DNA of 53,474 nucleotides from Candidatus Cottocaccamicrobium excrementipullorum (GCA_018713255.1 DVFL01000013.1:1-53474); one strand, 5' to 3'. Numbered from the stretch's first letter, positions 6,616-15,075 are shown. Notes: generated by a model not told the origin, from the letters alone. Translations and numbers: made by a program.

Positions 6616-6942
6616 ATGAAAATGATCAAAGCGATTGTACGTCCTGAGAAGTCAGCAGATATTTTAGCATGTCTTGCGAAAAATGGTTTTTCGGCAGCAA
6701 CAAGAGCCAATGTACTTGGGCGTGGTAAGCAGCAGGGATTAAAGATTGATACGATTCATTATGATGAACTGGCAAAGGACAGCATTACTGTAGTTGCAGA
6801 GGATAAAGATGTTCAGAAAGTTGTCAATCTGATCATTGATTCGGCCAAGGTAAAAAAGACCGGCTCTTACGGAGATGGAAAAATTTTCGTCCTTCCGGTA
6901 GATGCGGTATATACTATCAGTTCCGGTAAGGAGGAACTGTAG
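6616..6942 (+). CDS. PII-like nitrogen regulatory protein, NifI1 type
   Basis: A 108-residue PII-superfamily trimeric signal protein. PII proteins sense ATP/ADP and 2-oxoglutarate and control nitrogen enzymes or transporters by direct binding. The start MKMIKAIVRPEK is 10 nt after AAGGAGG. The T-loop region (GRGKQQGLKIDTIHYDELAKDS) and C-terminal GDGKIFVLPVDAVYTI match the NifI1 type found downstream of nifH in archaea and clostridia, not classic GlnB. The usual uridylylation Tyr in GlnB context is not evident. No nif gene is present nearby. It is followed by a second, NifI2-like gene and an ABC permease and ATPase, so the pair probably gates that importer or the linked enzymes. This target assignment is inference. 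Confidence 0.9.
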   Translation: MKMIKAIVRPEKSADILACLAKNGFSAATRANVLGRGKQQGLKIDTIHYDELAKDSITVVAEDKDVQKVVNLIIDSAKVKKTGSYGDGKIFVLPVDAVYTISSGKEEL

Positions 6943-6977
6943 GCAGCTGTGATTTTCAGGGAAAGGCGGGATTTATC

Positions 6978-7337
6978 ATGAAAGAAATCATTGCAGTGAT
7001 TCGTCCGAACATGTACTTCCCCACAAGAGATGCCTTACATGAGGCGGGGATTTTTTCTATGAACAGTCAGATGGTGTACGGACGGGGAAAGAATGTGCAT
7101 GTAGGAATGGAACTTAATGTGGATACAGGAGAGGGCCTGGAGGTGGAGGAATATCCTCTTCTTGCCAAACGGCAGATGAATATTGTGGTTCGGGATACAG
7201 ACGTGAAAAAGGTAATTGATACCATTATCAAAACAAACCAGACGGGAATATCTGGCGATGGAAAAATTTTTGTCCTTCCTGTGGAAAAGACTTATCGGAT
7301 CCGGACAGGAGAAACGGATGATAATGCTTTGATGTAG
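6978..7337 (+). CDS. PII-like nitrogen regulatory protein, NifI2 type
   Basis: A 119-residue PII-family protein, clearly related to but distinct from its upstream neighbour. It begins MKEIIAVIRPN as NifI2 proteins do, has GRGKN at the base of the T-loop, a longer T-loop rich in acidic residues (NVDTGEGLEVEEYPLL), and ends GDGKIFVLPVEKTYRI. In nitrogen fixers NifI1 and NifI2 form a heteromeric complex that inhibits nitrogenase under ammonium. Here they are detached from nif genes and sit 12 bp upstream of a permease, so a heteromer acting on a transporter or hydrolase is plausible. The ribosome site is AAAGGCGGG. Same operon as the first PII gene (35-bp gap). Confidence 0.9.
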   Translation: MKEIIAVIRPNMYFPTRDALHEAGIFSMNSQMVYGRGKNVHVGMELNVDTGEGLEVEEYPLLAKRQMNIVVRDTDVKKVIDTIIKTNQTGISGDGKIFVLPVEKTYRIRTGETDDNALM

Positions 7338-7349
7338 CGAGGTGGCGGT

Positions 7350-8114
7350 ATGAATAGAAAATTGTCTAAATCTCGTTCTGTGATCAATGGAATTACTGTG
7401 TTTGCCGTGATTTTGCTTGCATGGATAGCGGTAACGGAAGCCGGACTGCTGAAGCCCATTATTCTTCCGAAGATCAGCTCTATTATCGAATATTGGATCA
7501 ACGGCTTTGCAGAAAATAATTTGCTGACCGATGTGCTGGTGAGCCTGCGTCGAATTGTTCTAGGGTTTTTATTGTCTGCTGTGATTGCCATTCCCTTAGG
7601 CATTTTGGCCGGAACCTCCCAGATGTGCAATTCGTATATTCGTCCTGTCTGTGAATTTATGCGATATCTGCCGGTACCTACCCTGGTTCCCTTGGTGATG
7701 GTATGGTTTGGCATTGATGAGCTGGCAAAGGTAATGGTTTTATTTCTGGGCTGCGTATTTCAGCTCCTTTTAATGGTAGCAGATGCGGCGGCTTCGGTGT
7801 CTGATGATTTGCTGAATGCAGGATATACCCTGGGTGCCAGCAAGTGGGACGGCCTGTGGACAATTCTGCTTCCGGCTGCCCTGCCTCGGATTTTTGAGGC
7901 CCTCCGTATGACCATGGGGTGGGCCTGGTCTTATCTGACGCTGGCGGAGCTGTTTGCCGCCAGTTCCGGCTTGGGCTATCAGATTCTGAGAGCACAGCGT
8001 TTTATGCAGACTGATGCTATGTTTGGCCTGATTCTCCTGATTGGCTTGATGGGACTGATCACAGACCGACTGTTTGCAATGGTTGATAAACTGGTATTCC
8101 ACTGGAAAGAATAG
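7350..8114 (+). CDS. ABC transporter permease, NitT/TauT (SsuC-like) family
   Basis: A 254-residue inner-membrane permease with about six hydrophobic segments. The cytoplasmic coupling loop (LNAGYTLGASKWDGLWTI, ~152-169) is the EAA motif that docks onto the ATPase. Its relatives carry nitrate, sulfonates, taurine, thiamine pyrimidine precursors and related compounds. The ribosome site is GAGGTGG. It is flanked by PII genes and by its ATPase (11-bp gap). The matching binding protein is most likely the divergently encoded lipoprotein at 2509-3564. The second NitT-type importer at 26675-29237 carries its own fused permease-ATPase, so it does not need this one. Confidence 0.92.
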   Translation: MNRKLSKSRSVINGITVFAVILLAWIAVTEAGLLKPIILPKISSIIEYWINGFAENNLLTDVLVSLRRIVLGFLLSAVIAIPLGILAGTSQMCNSYIRPVCEFMRYLPVPTLVPLVMVWFGIDELAKVMVLFLGCVFQLLLMVADAAASVSDDLLNAGYTLGASKWDGLWTILLPAALPRIFEALRMTMGWAWSYLTLAELFAASSGLGYQILRAQRFMQTDAMFGLILLIGLMGLITDRLFAMVDKLVFHWKE

Positions 8115-8125
8115 GAGGGAGAAGA

Positions 8126-8962
8126 ATGCCTGTAGTTGCTGACGGGAAGAAAGAGGAAGAATATGGACTGAATGCAAAATTAGCCTCCAGTAAAATAGAA
8201 GCAAAACATGTGGGAAAGGTGTATAAAGGAAAGAGGTCAGTCATTACTGCCATGGAAGACTGCAGCATGGAAGTGTTGGATAATGAATTTGTCTGTATCG
8301 TAGGCCCTTCGGGATGCGGAAAATCCACGCTGCTTCGCATGCTGGCCGGACTGGATTTCCCTACCAGCGGTCAGATTACGGTCAGTGACAGACCGGTGAC
8401 GGGGCCCGGGGCTGACCGAGGCATGGTGTTTCAGACGTACACCCTTTTCCCCTGGAAGACGGTAGAGGAAAATATAGCCTTTGGATTTCAGTATAACAAG
8501 AACCATATTCCCAAAGATAAACAGCCGGAGATTGTTGAGAAATATTTGAAACTGATCGGCCTGGAGGAGTTTCGCAAGGCTTATCCGAAAGAGCTTTCCG
8601 GCGGAATGAAGCAGCGGGTTGCTATTGCCAGATCTCTGGCAAATAGTCCGGAGGTACTGCTGATGGACGAGCCCTTTGGGGCGCTGGACTCCCAAACCAA
8701 GGCGTCCATGCAGCTTTTGCTGAGAAGCATCTGGCAGAAGGAAAAACCGACGGTAGCCTTTGTGACCCATGATATTGAAGAAGCCGTTTTTCTGGCGACG
8801 AAAATCTATGTGATGTCTGCAAGACCGGGACACATTAAAGAGGTAGTAGATGTTTTTCTTCCTTATGATAGAACACTGGATTTAAAAGATACCCAGGAAT
8901 TCATCCAGCTGCGGCGATACGTGTCCAGCCTTCTGGATCAGACACAGCTGACGGATGGCTGA
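8126..8962 (+). CDS. ABC transporter ATP-binding protein, NitT/TauT (SsuB-like) family
   Basis: A 278-residue ATPase subunit. The Walker A GPSGCGKST lies near residue 59, the Q-loop at VFQTYTLFPW, the signature LSGGMKQR near 157, Walker B VLLMDEPFG near 175, and the H-loop at TH (~209). The N-terminal 20 residues precede the nucleotide-binding domain and are slightly longer than in typical SsuB. It energises the permease encoded 11 bp upstream. The start is set by AGGAGGGAG. It is the last gene of the PII-transporter operon, followed by a palindrome at 8981 and a terminator at 9018. Confidence 0.93.
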   Translation: MPVVADGKKEEEYGLNAKLASSKIEAKHVGKVYKGKRSVITAMEDCSMEVLDNEFVCIVGPSGCGKSTLLRMLAGLDFPTSGQITVSDRPVTGPGADRGMVFQTYTLFPWKTVEENIAFGFQYNKNHIPKDKQPEIVEKYLKLIGLEEFRKAYPKELSGGMKQRVAIARSLANSPEVLLMDEPFGALDSQTKASMQLLLRSIWQKEKPTVAFVTHDIEEAVFLATKIYVMSARPGHIKEVVDVFLPYDRTLDLKDTQEFIQLRRYVSSLLDQTQLTDG

Positions 8963-8980
8963 AGGCTTAATTTAAAAATG

Positions 8981-8996
8981 ATTGTGCCGGCACAAT
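8981..8996. promoter_or_regulatory. perfect 16-bp palindrome
   Basis: ATTGTGCCGGCACAAT is a perfect palindrome with no loop, so it is better suited to a dimeric DNA-binding protein than to an RNA hairpin. It lies between the ATPase stop codon and the operon terminator. The central CG and the TTGTG/CACAA arms resemble LacI-family operators. No regulator is encoded next to it. Confidence 0.45.
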
Positions 8997-9017
8997 GGTG
9001 TTGGAGAGGACAGAAAG

Positions 9018-9048
9018 AGAGCTTCTTTAATTTTAGAAGCTCTTTTTT
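9018..9048 (+). terminator. terminator of the PII-ABC operon
   Basis: GAGCTTCT and AGAAGCTC form a perfect 8-bp stem with an 8-nt loop, followed by T6. Confidence 0.85.
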
Positions 9049-9114
9049 AGTTGAGGAACAATATCCAGCTAATCCGCATATGATAAAGGCAAATGGACAG
9101 GCGGAGGAAATTGG

Positions 9115-9294
9115 ATGAAAAAGCAGCTGGAAAATTTAATTGATGTAAAATCAATCATGACTCTGGCGTTGACTGGAGGGTTTATTGGACTTACTTGTGC
9201 CGGAGAGATTACTGGAGAGCAGTTTCTGACGATTTTCACCATGATTGTAGGCTTTTATTTTGGCACACAGATTCAGAAAAATAAGATGAAATAG
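9115..9294 (+). CDS. 59-residue small membrane protein
   Basis: A short ORF preceded by GGAGG with good spacing and starting MKKQLENLIDVK. It has one or two hydrophobic segments (SIMTLALTGGFIGLTCAG and FLTIFTMIVGFYFGTQ) and a basic tail ending KNKMK. The layout resembles small phage-type or holin-like membrane proteins common in Firmicutes, but no family can be named. It lies 45 bp upstream of another membrane protein gene and may be co-expressed with it. No lysis or phage genes are nearby. Confidence 0.65.
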   Translation: MKKQLENLIDVKSIMTLALTGGFIGLTCAGEITGEQFLTIFTMIVGFYFGTQIQKNKMK

Positions 9295-9339
9295 CTGGCG
9301 TCAGCATAAGCTTAATGGAAGCGCGAGATCGGCGGGGAA

Positions 9340-9774
9340 ATGGAAATGAATAAAAGCGTCAGAGTGAAGAAAAAACATGGAGCGTTATTTATTACTGGAG
9401 GTTTGGTGTATATTTTAATCGAGCTGGCATGGAGAGGGGAGAGCCATTGGACCATGTTTATGCTGGGGGGCGTGTGCTTTTTGCTTTTGGGACTGATCAA
9501 TGAAGGGATCCCGTGGGAAATGCCTTTATGGCTGCAGATTTTCATTGGTACCTGCATGATCACTCTCCTGGAATTTCTTACTGGATGTGTGGTTAATCTT
9601 TGGCTGGGGTGGAAAGTGTGGGATTACAGCAATATGCCAGGCAATCTTTTCGGTCAAATTTGTCCTCAGTATATTTTGTACTGGATTCCTGTGAGTTTGG
9701 GAGCAATTCTTCTGGATGATTGGCTGAGATACTGCTGGTGGGGGGGAGAAAGACCGAAGTATCGTCTGTGGTAG
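9340..9774 (+). CDS. putative ABC-transporter type IV (CmpB-like) membrane protein
   Basis: A 144-residue integral membrane protein with about four hydrophobic helices. The block NLWLGWKVWDYSNMPGNLFG followed by QICPQYILYWIP is characteristic of the CmpB-type family (PF06541), whose role is poorly established despite the ABC-transporter name. The start at MEMNKS or two codons later at MNKS cannot be decided; the upstream sequence has only a weak GGGG ribosome site. No ATPase partner is adjacent. It forms a possible pair with the 59-residue ORF upstream. Confidence 0.75.
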   Translation: MEMNKSVRVKKKHGALFITGGLVYILIELAWRGESHWTMFMLGGVCFLLLGLINEGIPWEMPLWLQIFIGTCMITLLEFLTGCVVNLWLGWKVWDYSNMPGNLFGQICPQYILYWIPVSLGAILLDDWLRYCWWGGERPKYRLW

Positions 9775-9977
9775 GACGGCATTAATTTTCTGGTGAAACG
9801 ATGGCGCGTATGTCTGTCGAGACCATTGACAAAAGGAATGGAAAGCCGGTAAAATAAAGAGGATTTTCTGATGCTTTTGCCGTCTTTTCCGGCGAAGCAC
9901 AGTAAAAAAGTTTGTCTGCAGACGCAGAGGGGTTGGTCAAAGTTCTGCAATGATACCAGGCAGGCAAGGAGGAGAAT

Positions 9978-10622
9978 ATGAAAATCAGAAGAGAAGATCT
10001 GTGCTTATATGCAGTTACGGATCGGAGCTGGCTGGGGAGTGCGCGGCTGTATGATCAGGTGGAGAAAGCCTTGAAGGGCGGGGCAACCATGATTCAGCTT
10101 CGGGAAAAAAATTTAGAGAAAGAAGAACTTATTCAGGAGGCCAGAGAGATTGGCAGACTTTGCCGGCAGTATGGAGTTCCTTTTTTGATTAATGATCAGG
10201 TAGAGATTGCGCGGCTTGTGGATGCAGACGGGGTCCATGTGGGACAGAATGATGCAAGTCCAGAGGAAGCCAGAAAAATCCTGGGGAAGGGAAAAATTAT
10301 CGGTGTTACGGCAAGAACCTTGGAACAGGCGGTTAAAGCTCAGGAGGAGGGCGCCGATTACCTTGGAGTAGGCGCTGTTTTTCCTACCAGCACAAAGAAA
10401 GATACCTCGCCTGTAACCAGAGAGCAGCTAAAGGAAATCTGCAGTACAGTGTCTATTCCTGTTGTGGCTATTGGAGGGATCAATGAAGAAAATATTCAAA
10501 AACTTTCAGGATGCGGTCTGGCAGGGGTGGCGGTAGTCAGCGCTATTTTTGCAAAAGCGGATATTGAGCAGGCATCCAGAAATCTGCGGGAACTTTCCTG
10601 GCGGGTGGTATCTGGAAAATAG
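9978..10622 (+). CDS. thiE: thiamine-phosphate synthase
   Basis: A 214-residue cytoplasmic enzyme that joins HMP-pyrophosphate and thiazole phosphate to make thiamine monophosphate. It has the TIM-barrel ThiE landmarks IQLREKN (~37), LINDQVEIA (~64), VHVGQND (~83) and GVGAVFPTSTKKD (~127), all in normal order and length. The start follows AAGGAGGAG. It is 33 bp upstream of thiD, forming a two-gene operon. ThiM and the thiazole genes are not in the window, and no TPP riboswitch consensus is visible in the 200 bp upstream, in contrast to thiC at 25031-26341. Confidence 0.95.
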   Translation: MKIRREDLCLYAVTDRSWLGSARLYDQVEKALKGGATMIQLREKNLEKEELIQEAREIGRLCRQYGVPFLINDQVEIARLVDADGVHVGQNDASPEEARKILGKGKIIGVTARTLEQAVKAQEEGADYLGVGAVFPTSTKKDTSPVTREQLKEICSTVSIPVVAIGGINEENIQKLSGCGLAGVAVVSAIFAKADIEQASRNLRELSWRVVSGK

Positions 10623-10655
10623 AACCGGACAAGAGACGGAGAGAGAGGAAAAGGA

Positions 10656-11444
10656 ATGAAAACAGCACTGACGATTGCAGGGAGTGATTCCAGCGGAGGA
10701 GCGGGAATCCAGGCGGATTTAAAAACTATGACCGTTCTTGGGGTTTACGGGATGAGTGCCATTACTGCGCTGACAGCACAAAATACCATGGGAGTAGCAG
10801 GAATCCAGGAAACTGCGCCGGAGTTTCTGGCTCTTCAGCTGGATTGTGTATTTACTGATATTTTTCCGGATGCGGTGAAAATCGGGATGGTTTCTTCAGC
10901 AGGATTAATTCGGGTGATCGGAGAGAAATTAAGAGAATACGAGGCAAAAAACATTGTGGTAGATCCAGTGATGGTGGCCACCAGCGGTGCCAGATTGATG
11001 GAGAATGAAGCAGTGAAAACATTGATGGAAGTTCTTTTTCCTTTGGCTGAACTGCTGACTCCAAATATCCCTGAAGCTCAGGTCCTTTCTGGAATGGAGA
11101 TTCATTGTCCGGAAGATATGGAAAAGGCCGCTCAGAGAATTGGCAGCGCTTATGGGTGCGCAGTTTTGTGTAAGGGCGGCCATCAGCAGAATGAGGCGAA
11201 TGATGTTTTGTACCGGGATGGGAAACTTATGTGGTTTAGAGGTGAAAGAATTGCAAATCCCAATACCCACGGGACAGGGTGCACCTTGTCCAGCGCCATT
11301 GCCTCATATCTTGCCCTTGGCGCATCTTTAGATGAGGCAGTGGCGAAGGCTAAGGATTATCTGTCCGGTGCTTTAGCAGCTGGCCTTAACCTGGGAAAAG
11401 GTCACGGGCCGATGAACCATAGTTACCGGATTTGCGGGAAATAA
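10656..11444 (+). CDS. thiD: HMP/HMP-phosphate kinase
   Basis: A 262-residue ribokinase-fold enzyme that phosphorylates hydroxymethylpyrimidine twice to give HMP-pyrophosphate for ThiE. Hallmarks: TIAGSDSSGGAGIQADLKT at the N-terminus, VVDPVMVATSG (~107), TPNIPEA (~136) and the anion-hole motif NTHGTGCTLSSAIA (~209). Length is normal. It supplies the substrate of the upstream thiE product, and thiC elsewhere in the window makes its HMP-phosphate input. The last 59 bp overlap the 3' end of the convergent acyltransferase gene, so antisense transcripts are possible. Confidence 0.95.
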   Translation: MKTALTIAGSDSSGGAGIQADLKTMTVLGVYGMSAITALTAQNTMGVAGIQETAPEFLALQLDCVFTDIFPDAVKIGMVSSAGLIRVIGEKLREYEAKNIVVDPVMVATSGARLMENEAVKTLMEVLFPLAELLTPNIPEAQVLSGMEIHCPEDMEKAAQRIGSAYGCAVLCKGGHQQNEANDVLYRDGKLMWFRGERIANPNTHGTGCTLSSAIASYLALGASLDEAVAKAKDYLSGALAAGLNLGKGHGPMNHSYRICGK

Positions 11445-12504
11445 TCAAACGATCTATAGCATATTTCCCTGCTGCAGGGAGAAGAACTCCTGCGGCTGCA
11501 TAAAATGGCCAGAGAGAAGTGCCGTAGGCCTGGGGAAAGGCGGAATATACCTCAATAGGATCCCCTATGAAAAATCTTCCGTAAATCAGATCAAGGACTT
11601 TAAAGACCAAAAAATGCAGACACATAATATCAAAGGAATATCGTCCCAGCAGGGCGAAGAGGCCGCCAGCCAGGCGGCTTTTTTTTAGCTTTTTAGCAGC
11701 CCATAAACAACAGTAAATGCCAAGAAATGCCAGAAGATAAAATTCCCATCCGTTTCCAATTCTTCCTAGAGATAAATCGATATGCAAATCGCCAAGGCGG
11801 ATCCAAAGAATCAGAATCAAAAAGCAGGCGAGAGCGGCATACCAGCGAAGATAAGAGGAAAAGGAAGGAAGGAGTTTCCTTAAGAGCCATCCTCCAGCCA
11901 GGAAAGGCTGCAGCAGCAGCACCAGATGGAGAACGTAAGACAGCCAAACTCTGCGGAAAATAAAGCAGGCGCCAGAAATTCCAGCCAGTATGCTTAACCC
12001 CGAAGTGATCCACAAGGCTGCAGAGGATGGCAAATATTTCTGGAAGAAGGGAAGTCTGGAAAACCAGGAAATTCCGCAGAACAAAGTACAGGAAAGAACC
12101 CACAGAGGAATAAACCACATGGCGCCGCCCATGACTTCAACACACTGAAAGGTAACGGAATTTCCCAGAGCGGTCAAGGCTTCCGTCCGGCTGTATGGAA
12201 GGGTTCCTGACGGATTGATTCCCAAACGGATAAAAAAATTGTGCAGCAAAATAAAGATTGCCGCATAAATCATATATTTTGGCCAAGAGCTTTTTAATTT
12301 AGCAGCCAAGAATCCGAAAGGGTCGTCTCCATATTTATGTTCATGGAAGAGATAACCGGAGATAAAAAAGAATATCGCCAAATGATAAGAATATACATAG
12401 GGAACAACCGGTCCGCAGCAGTGTCCCATGACGATAGACAAGATGCCGATGCCCCGGACCAGGTCCCAGAAGATTGAACGAGAAACAGCGCTTTTTTGAA
12501 TCAA
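11386..12504 (-). CDS. acyltransferase 3 family membrane protein
   Basis: A 372-residue polytopic membrane protein of the acyltransferase-3 (OafA-like) family, which O-acetylate cell-surface sugars or peptidoglycan. Features: FWDLVRGIGILSIVMGH near the N-terminus with the conserved Arg and the His of the active-site region, YHLAIFFFISGYLF around 40-53, and about ten hydrophobic segments. It stands at the end of a minus-strand stretch of cell-envelope genes, which suits a surface modification role. Its stop region overlaps thiD by 59 bp. The acceptor is unknown. Confidence 0.85.
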   Translation of the reverse strand: MIQKSAVSRSIFWDLVRGIGILSIVMGHCCGPVVPYVYSYHLAIFFFISGYLFHEHKYGDDPFGFLAAKLKSSWPKYMIYAAIFILLHNFFIRLGINPSGTLPYSRTEALTALGNSVTFQCVEVMGGAMWFIPLWVLSCTLFCGISWFSRLPFFQKYLPSSAALWITSGLSILAGISGACFIFRRVWLSYVLHLVLLLQPFLAGGWLLRKLLPSFSSYLRWYAALACFLILILWIRLGDLHIDLSLGRIGNGWEFYLLAFLGIYCCLWAAKKLKKSRLAGGLFALLGRYSFDIMCLHFLVFKVLDLIYGRFFIGDPIEVYSAFPQAYGTSLWPFYAAAGVLLPAAGKYAIDRLIISRKSGNYGSSARDLFPG

Positions 12505-12593
12505 AGTAATTCCCCCTCATCAGATCATATAAGAGAAAGTATACCACGATCTTAAAGCGCTGTTAAGAAATAATAAAGAGAATTTTCGCGAAA

Positions 12594-13772
12594 TTAGTAA
12601 AGGCGCAGTCCATTTGCGTTAACGTAATGTCCGTCTGGAGTGAAGGTTCCTGTCCACAGTGCACCGCTGGAAGGATCCAGATAGTACCAGCCTCCGTCCA
12701 GCAGATTCCAGCCGGTAGCCATTACGCCGCTGTTGGACAGATAATACCAGTATGGTCCCACCTTCTGCCAGCCTGTAGTCATGGCTCCGTCTGTTCCGCA
12801 GTAATACCAGGCGCCGTTCAGCTGCAGCCAGCCGGTCATCAAATATCCCTGATCATTAAAATAGTACCATTTTCCATCAATTTCCTGCCAGGAACTGAAG
12901 GGCCATCCCCCGTTGTTGTATTCATACCACCAGCCATTAGCATTCTGACGCCACCAGCCCAAGACTGTGCTGCCAGGACCGTACTGAGAGCCTACTTCAC
13001 TGCCATAATAGCCGGGACCGGCGGAATAGATATATTCGCTGTTTACATCGGAACTGTCAGCGTCTCGGTTTTCTCTGGCTTCGTCTTTGTCCAGGTAAAG
13101 CCTGGGAGAGTGGTCTGACCAAAGCTGGCCTGTGTCATATTCGGAATCAACAGGCCGTACCCGGAAGCTGTAGGTACCGCTTTGGGTGAGATAGCTGGTA
13201 AAATCATATTCCCCATCGTCACTTCGCTTGGTGGTCACCACAGAGGTGCTGCTTCCGCTGCTGTTCCACCGGTAAAGCCGCACCTCATAATATTCGGTGG
13301 AATAAATGGGATTCCAAGTGGCAGTATAGCCATCCCAATCAAGTGCATAATTTTCTTCGGAAGAGGTTCCTTCACCAGTTACCCGATTCAGGTAAATGTC
13401 CAGTTCCATGTATGTACCGTTGTCCATAATGTTTGCATCATCAAAGGTAGCGCCGTATCCGCTTAAAGAAAAATGACTTTTGCTGGTATAAGAAAATCGA
13501 TATCCGTCATCGGCATACAGTTCGATGCGCACCTTGGGGCGTTCGTTTCTCTGCCAGATTTCATGATCATTCAGAAAATAGGCATTATCAATGTAGTAGC
13601 CTTCGCCTCCGCCGGAGACCGTGACTTCACCGATGGAAGCGCCGGCTTCAAGGGTGCCTGCGCCGGTCACTGTTACGGTTACCGTATCAATTTTTGTTTC
13701 AGCAAAGGATGAAAAACTGAAAGCGCACATCAACAGGCAGATCACAGCAGTTCTTAAACATTTTATCTTCAT
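12594..13772 (-). CDS. secreted protein with cell wall-binding (choline-binding type) repeats
   Basis: A 392-residue secreted protein. The start MKIKCLRTAV follows GGGAGG; an upstream in-frame ATG lacks a ribosome site. The signal peptide ends near SSFAE. Residues ~30-230 contain beta-rich, fibronectin-like segments. From ~270 there are about six tandem cell wall-binding repeats built around GWWYEYN, GKWYYFN, GAWYYCG, GPYWYYLS and GGWYYLD. Such repeats anchor proteins to choline or other teichoic acid decorations or wall glycans. It is 16 bp downstream of the subtilisin-like protease gene, so the two are probably exported together. No catalytic domain is visible. Confidence 0.85.
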   Translation of the reverse strand: MKIKCLRTAVICLLMCAFSFSSFAETKIDTVTVTVTGAGTLEAGASIGEVTVSGGGEGYYIDNAYFLNDHEIWQRNERPKVRIELYADDGYRFSYTSKSHFSLSGYGATFDDANIMDNGTYMELDIYLNRVTGEGTSSEENYALDWDGYTATWNPIYSTEYYEVRLYRWNSSGSSTSVVTTKRSDDGEYDFTSYLTQSGTYSFRVRPVDSEYDTGQLWSDHSPRLYLDKDEARENRDADSSDVNSEYIYSAGPGYYGSEVGSQYGPGSTVLGWWRQNANGWWYEYNNGGWPFSSWQEIDGKWYYFNDQGYLMTGWLQLNGAWYYCGTDGAMTTGWQKVGPYWYYLSNSGVMATGWNLLDGGWYYLDPSSGALWTGTFTPDGHYVNANGLRLY

Positions 13773-13788
13773 CACAGTCCTCCCTTTT

Positions 13789-15075
13789 TTATTTTCCATA
13801 ATTCATTGCGGCATAGGCATCCAGCATGCCTCCGCTTACTGTTTTTCCCGCCAGGCTTTCCAAGGAATGCACCGTTGATAAAATGGCTTGTTTTACATCA
13901 GCCAGAGAAAAATCTGTCCGATAGGAATACAGCATGGCGGCAGTTCCTGTTACCATAGGAGCGGCCATGGAAGTACCGCTCATAAAAGCGTAGCCGCCTC
14001 CTGGCGCAGTGCTCAAAATGAAAGAACCTGGAGCGGCAAGATCAACAGACTGTGCCCCGAAGTTTGAGCTGGCAGCCAGACTGCCGTCAAACATCAGGCT
14101 GGCTACAGAAATAACATTGTCATAGGGAAGAGAAGCTGGATAAATCGGAGAGACATCAGTGTCGTATCCCTTTCCGTTAGCATCTCCATTTCCGCTGGCG
14201 ATGACGAACAGCATGTGAGAATCGCGGATAGCGGCAGCCAGTTCTTCGTTGTAGGCGGCGGTGCCTAGACTTAAATTGCAGATTGAGGCGCCATTTGCTT
14301 CTGCATAGCGGATGGCTTCGATTACAGAATCAGGGGATCCGATTCCGTACGGACCGCCCAGGGCCTTAAGACTCATGATTTTAACATATCGATTATCGGT
14401 GATGCCCGTAACACCTCCGGCGCCTCTGGCGGCTGCAATCGTGCCGGCGGTATGGGTGCCGTGGCTGTCTTCTGTACCGCTGTAAAGCGTAGAGCTTCCG
14501 GTGTAAAAATTCCAGCCGTGAATATCATCGATATAGCCGTTGCCGTCGTTATCGATGCCGTCGCCGGGAATTTCACCGGGATTCGTCCACATGGCATTTT
14601 CCAGTTCAGGATGGCTGTAATCAATGCCGGTGTCGATGACTGCAACAATAGTATTTCGCCGTTCTGTCTGATCGTCTGCATCGTATTCTTCCCAGGCTGG
14701 GAGAATATTGATGTCCACGCCGGTTACCGCCCGAATAACAGTAGATTCATACTGGATCATGCCAGGTCCCAGATCAGGGAGAGAAATAGAAGATGAGCGT
14801 CCCTTTCGCCCCCCGTACACAGAATCCAGAGAGCGGAAGCTGGCAGTCATCTGCACAAGCCGAAAATCGCCGTCGTTTTTTAAGCCCCATTGGTAAGTGG
14901 CATAATCATCTCCAAGAGAAAGATTTTTAAGACCGGGACCAATCGCCTGGGAATGAACGGCAGGAAGGGAAAGGACTTTTCCTTGTTCCAGCTCGGCGGC
15001 CAGGGCGCTGAATGGTCCGGCTGCTGCAGCAGCCAGAATCAGTGCACCGGCTGCCAGCGTTTTCGTCAATTTCAT
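13789..15075 (-). CDS. subtilisin-like serine protease (peptidase S8)
   Basis: A 428-residue secreted protease. The start MKLTKTL follows AGGAG by 8 nt (a GTG three codons upstream is less likely). A signal peptide ends near ALAA. The catalytic triad is complete: Asp in AVIDTGIDYSHPEL (~148), His in SHGTHTAG (~205) and Ser in GTSMAAPM (~369), with the oxyanion Asn in ASGNG. An N-terminal segment (~30-115) may be a propeptide. A possible calcium-type loop (DNDGNGYIDD) is present. It is followed by the wall-binding repeat protein, a possible scaffold or substrate, in one transcription unit. The physiological target is unknown. Confidence 0.93.
   Translation of the reverse strand: MKLTKTLAAGALILAAAAAGPFSALAAELEQGKVLSLPAVHSQAIGPGLKNLSLGDDYATYQWGLKNDGDFRLVQMTASFRSLDSVYGGRKGRSSSISLPDLGPGMIQYESTVIRAVTGVDINILPAWEEYDADDQTERRNTIVAVIDTGIDYSHPELENAMWTNPGEIPGDGIDNDGNGYIDDIHGWNFYTGSSTLYSGTEDSHGTHTAGTIAAARGAGGVTGITDNRYVKIMSLKALGGPYGIGSPDSVIEAIRYAEANGASICNLSLGTAAYNEELAAAIRDSHMLFVIASGNGDANGKGYDTDVSPIYPASLPYDNVISVASLMFDGSLAASSNFGAQSVDLAAPGSFILSTAPGGGYAFMSGTSMAAPMVTGTAAMLYSYRTDFSLADVKQAILSTVHSLESLAGKTVSGGMLDAYAAMNYGK

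Noticed and set aside
9775-9977. Possible TPP riboswitch ahead of thiE
   Set aside because: The conserved CTGAGA and ACCTGA...GATAATGCC elements found ahead of thiC are absent.
12600-12960. Tandem DNA repeats
   Set aside because: They correspond to the protein-level cell wall-binding repeats of the gene at 12594-13772 and are too diverged at the DNA level to be a separate element.
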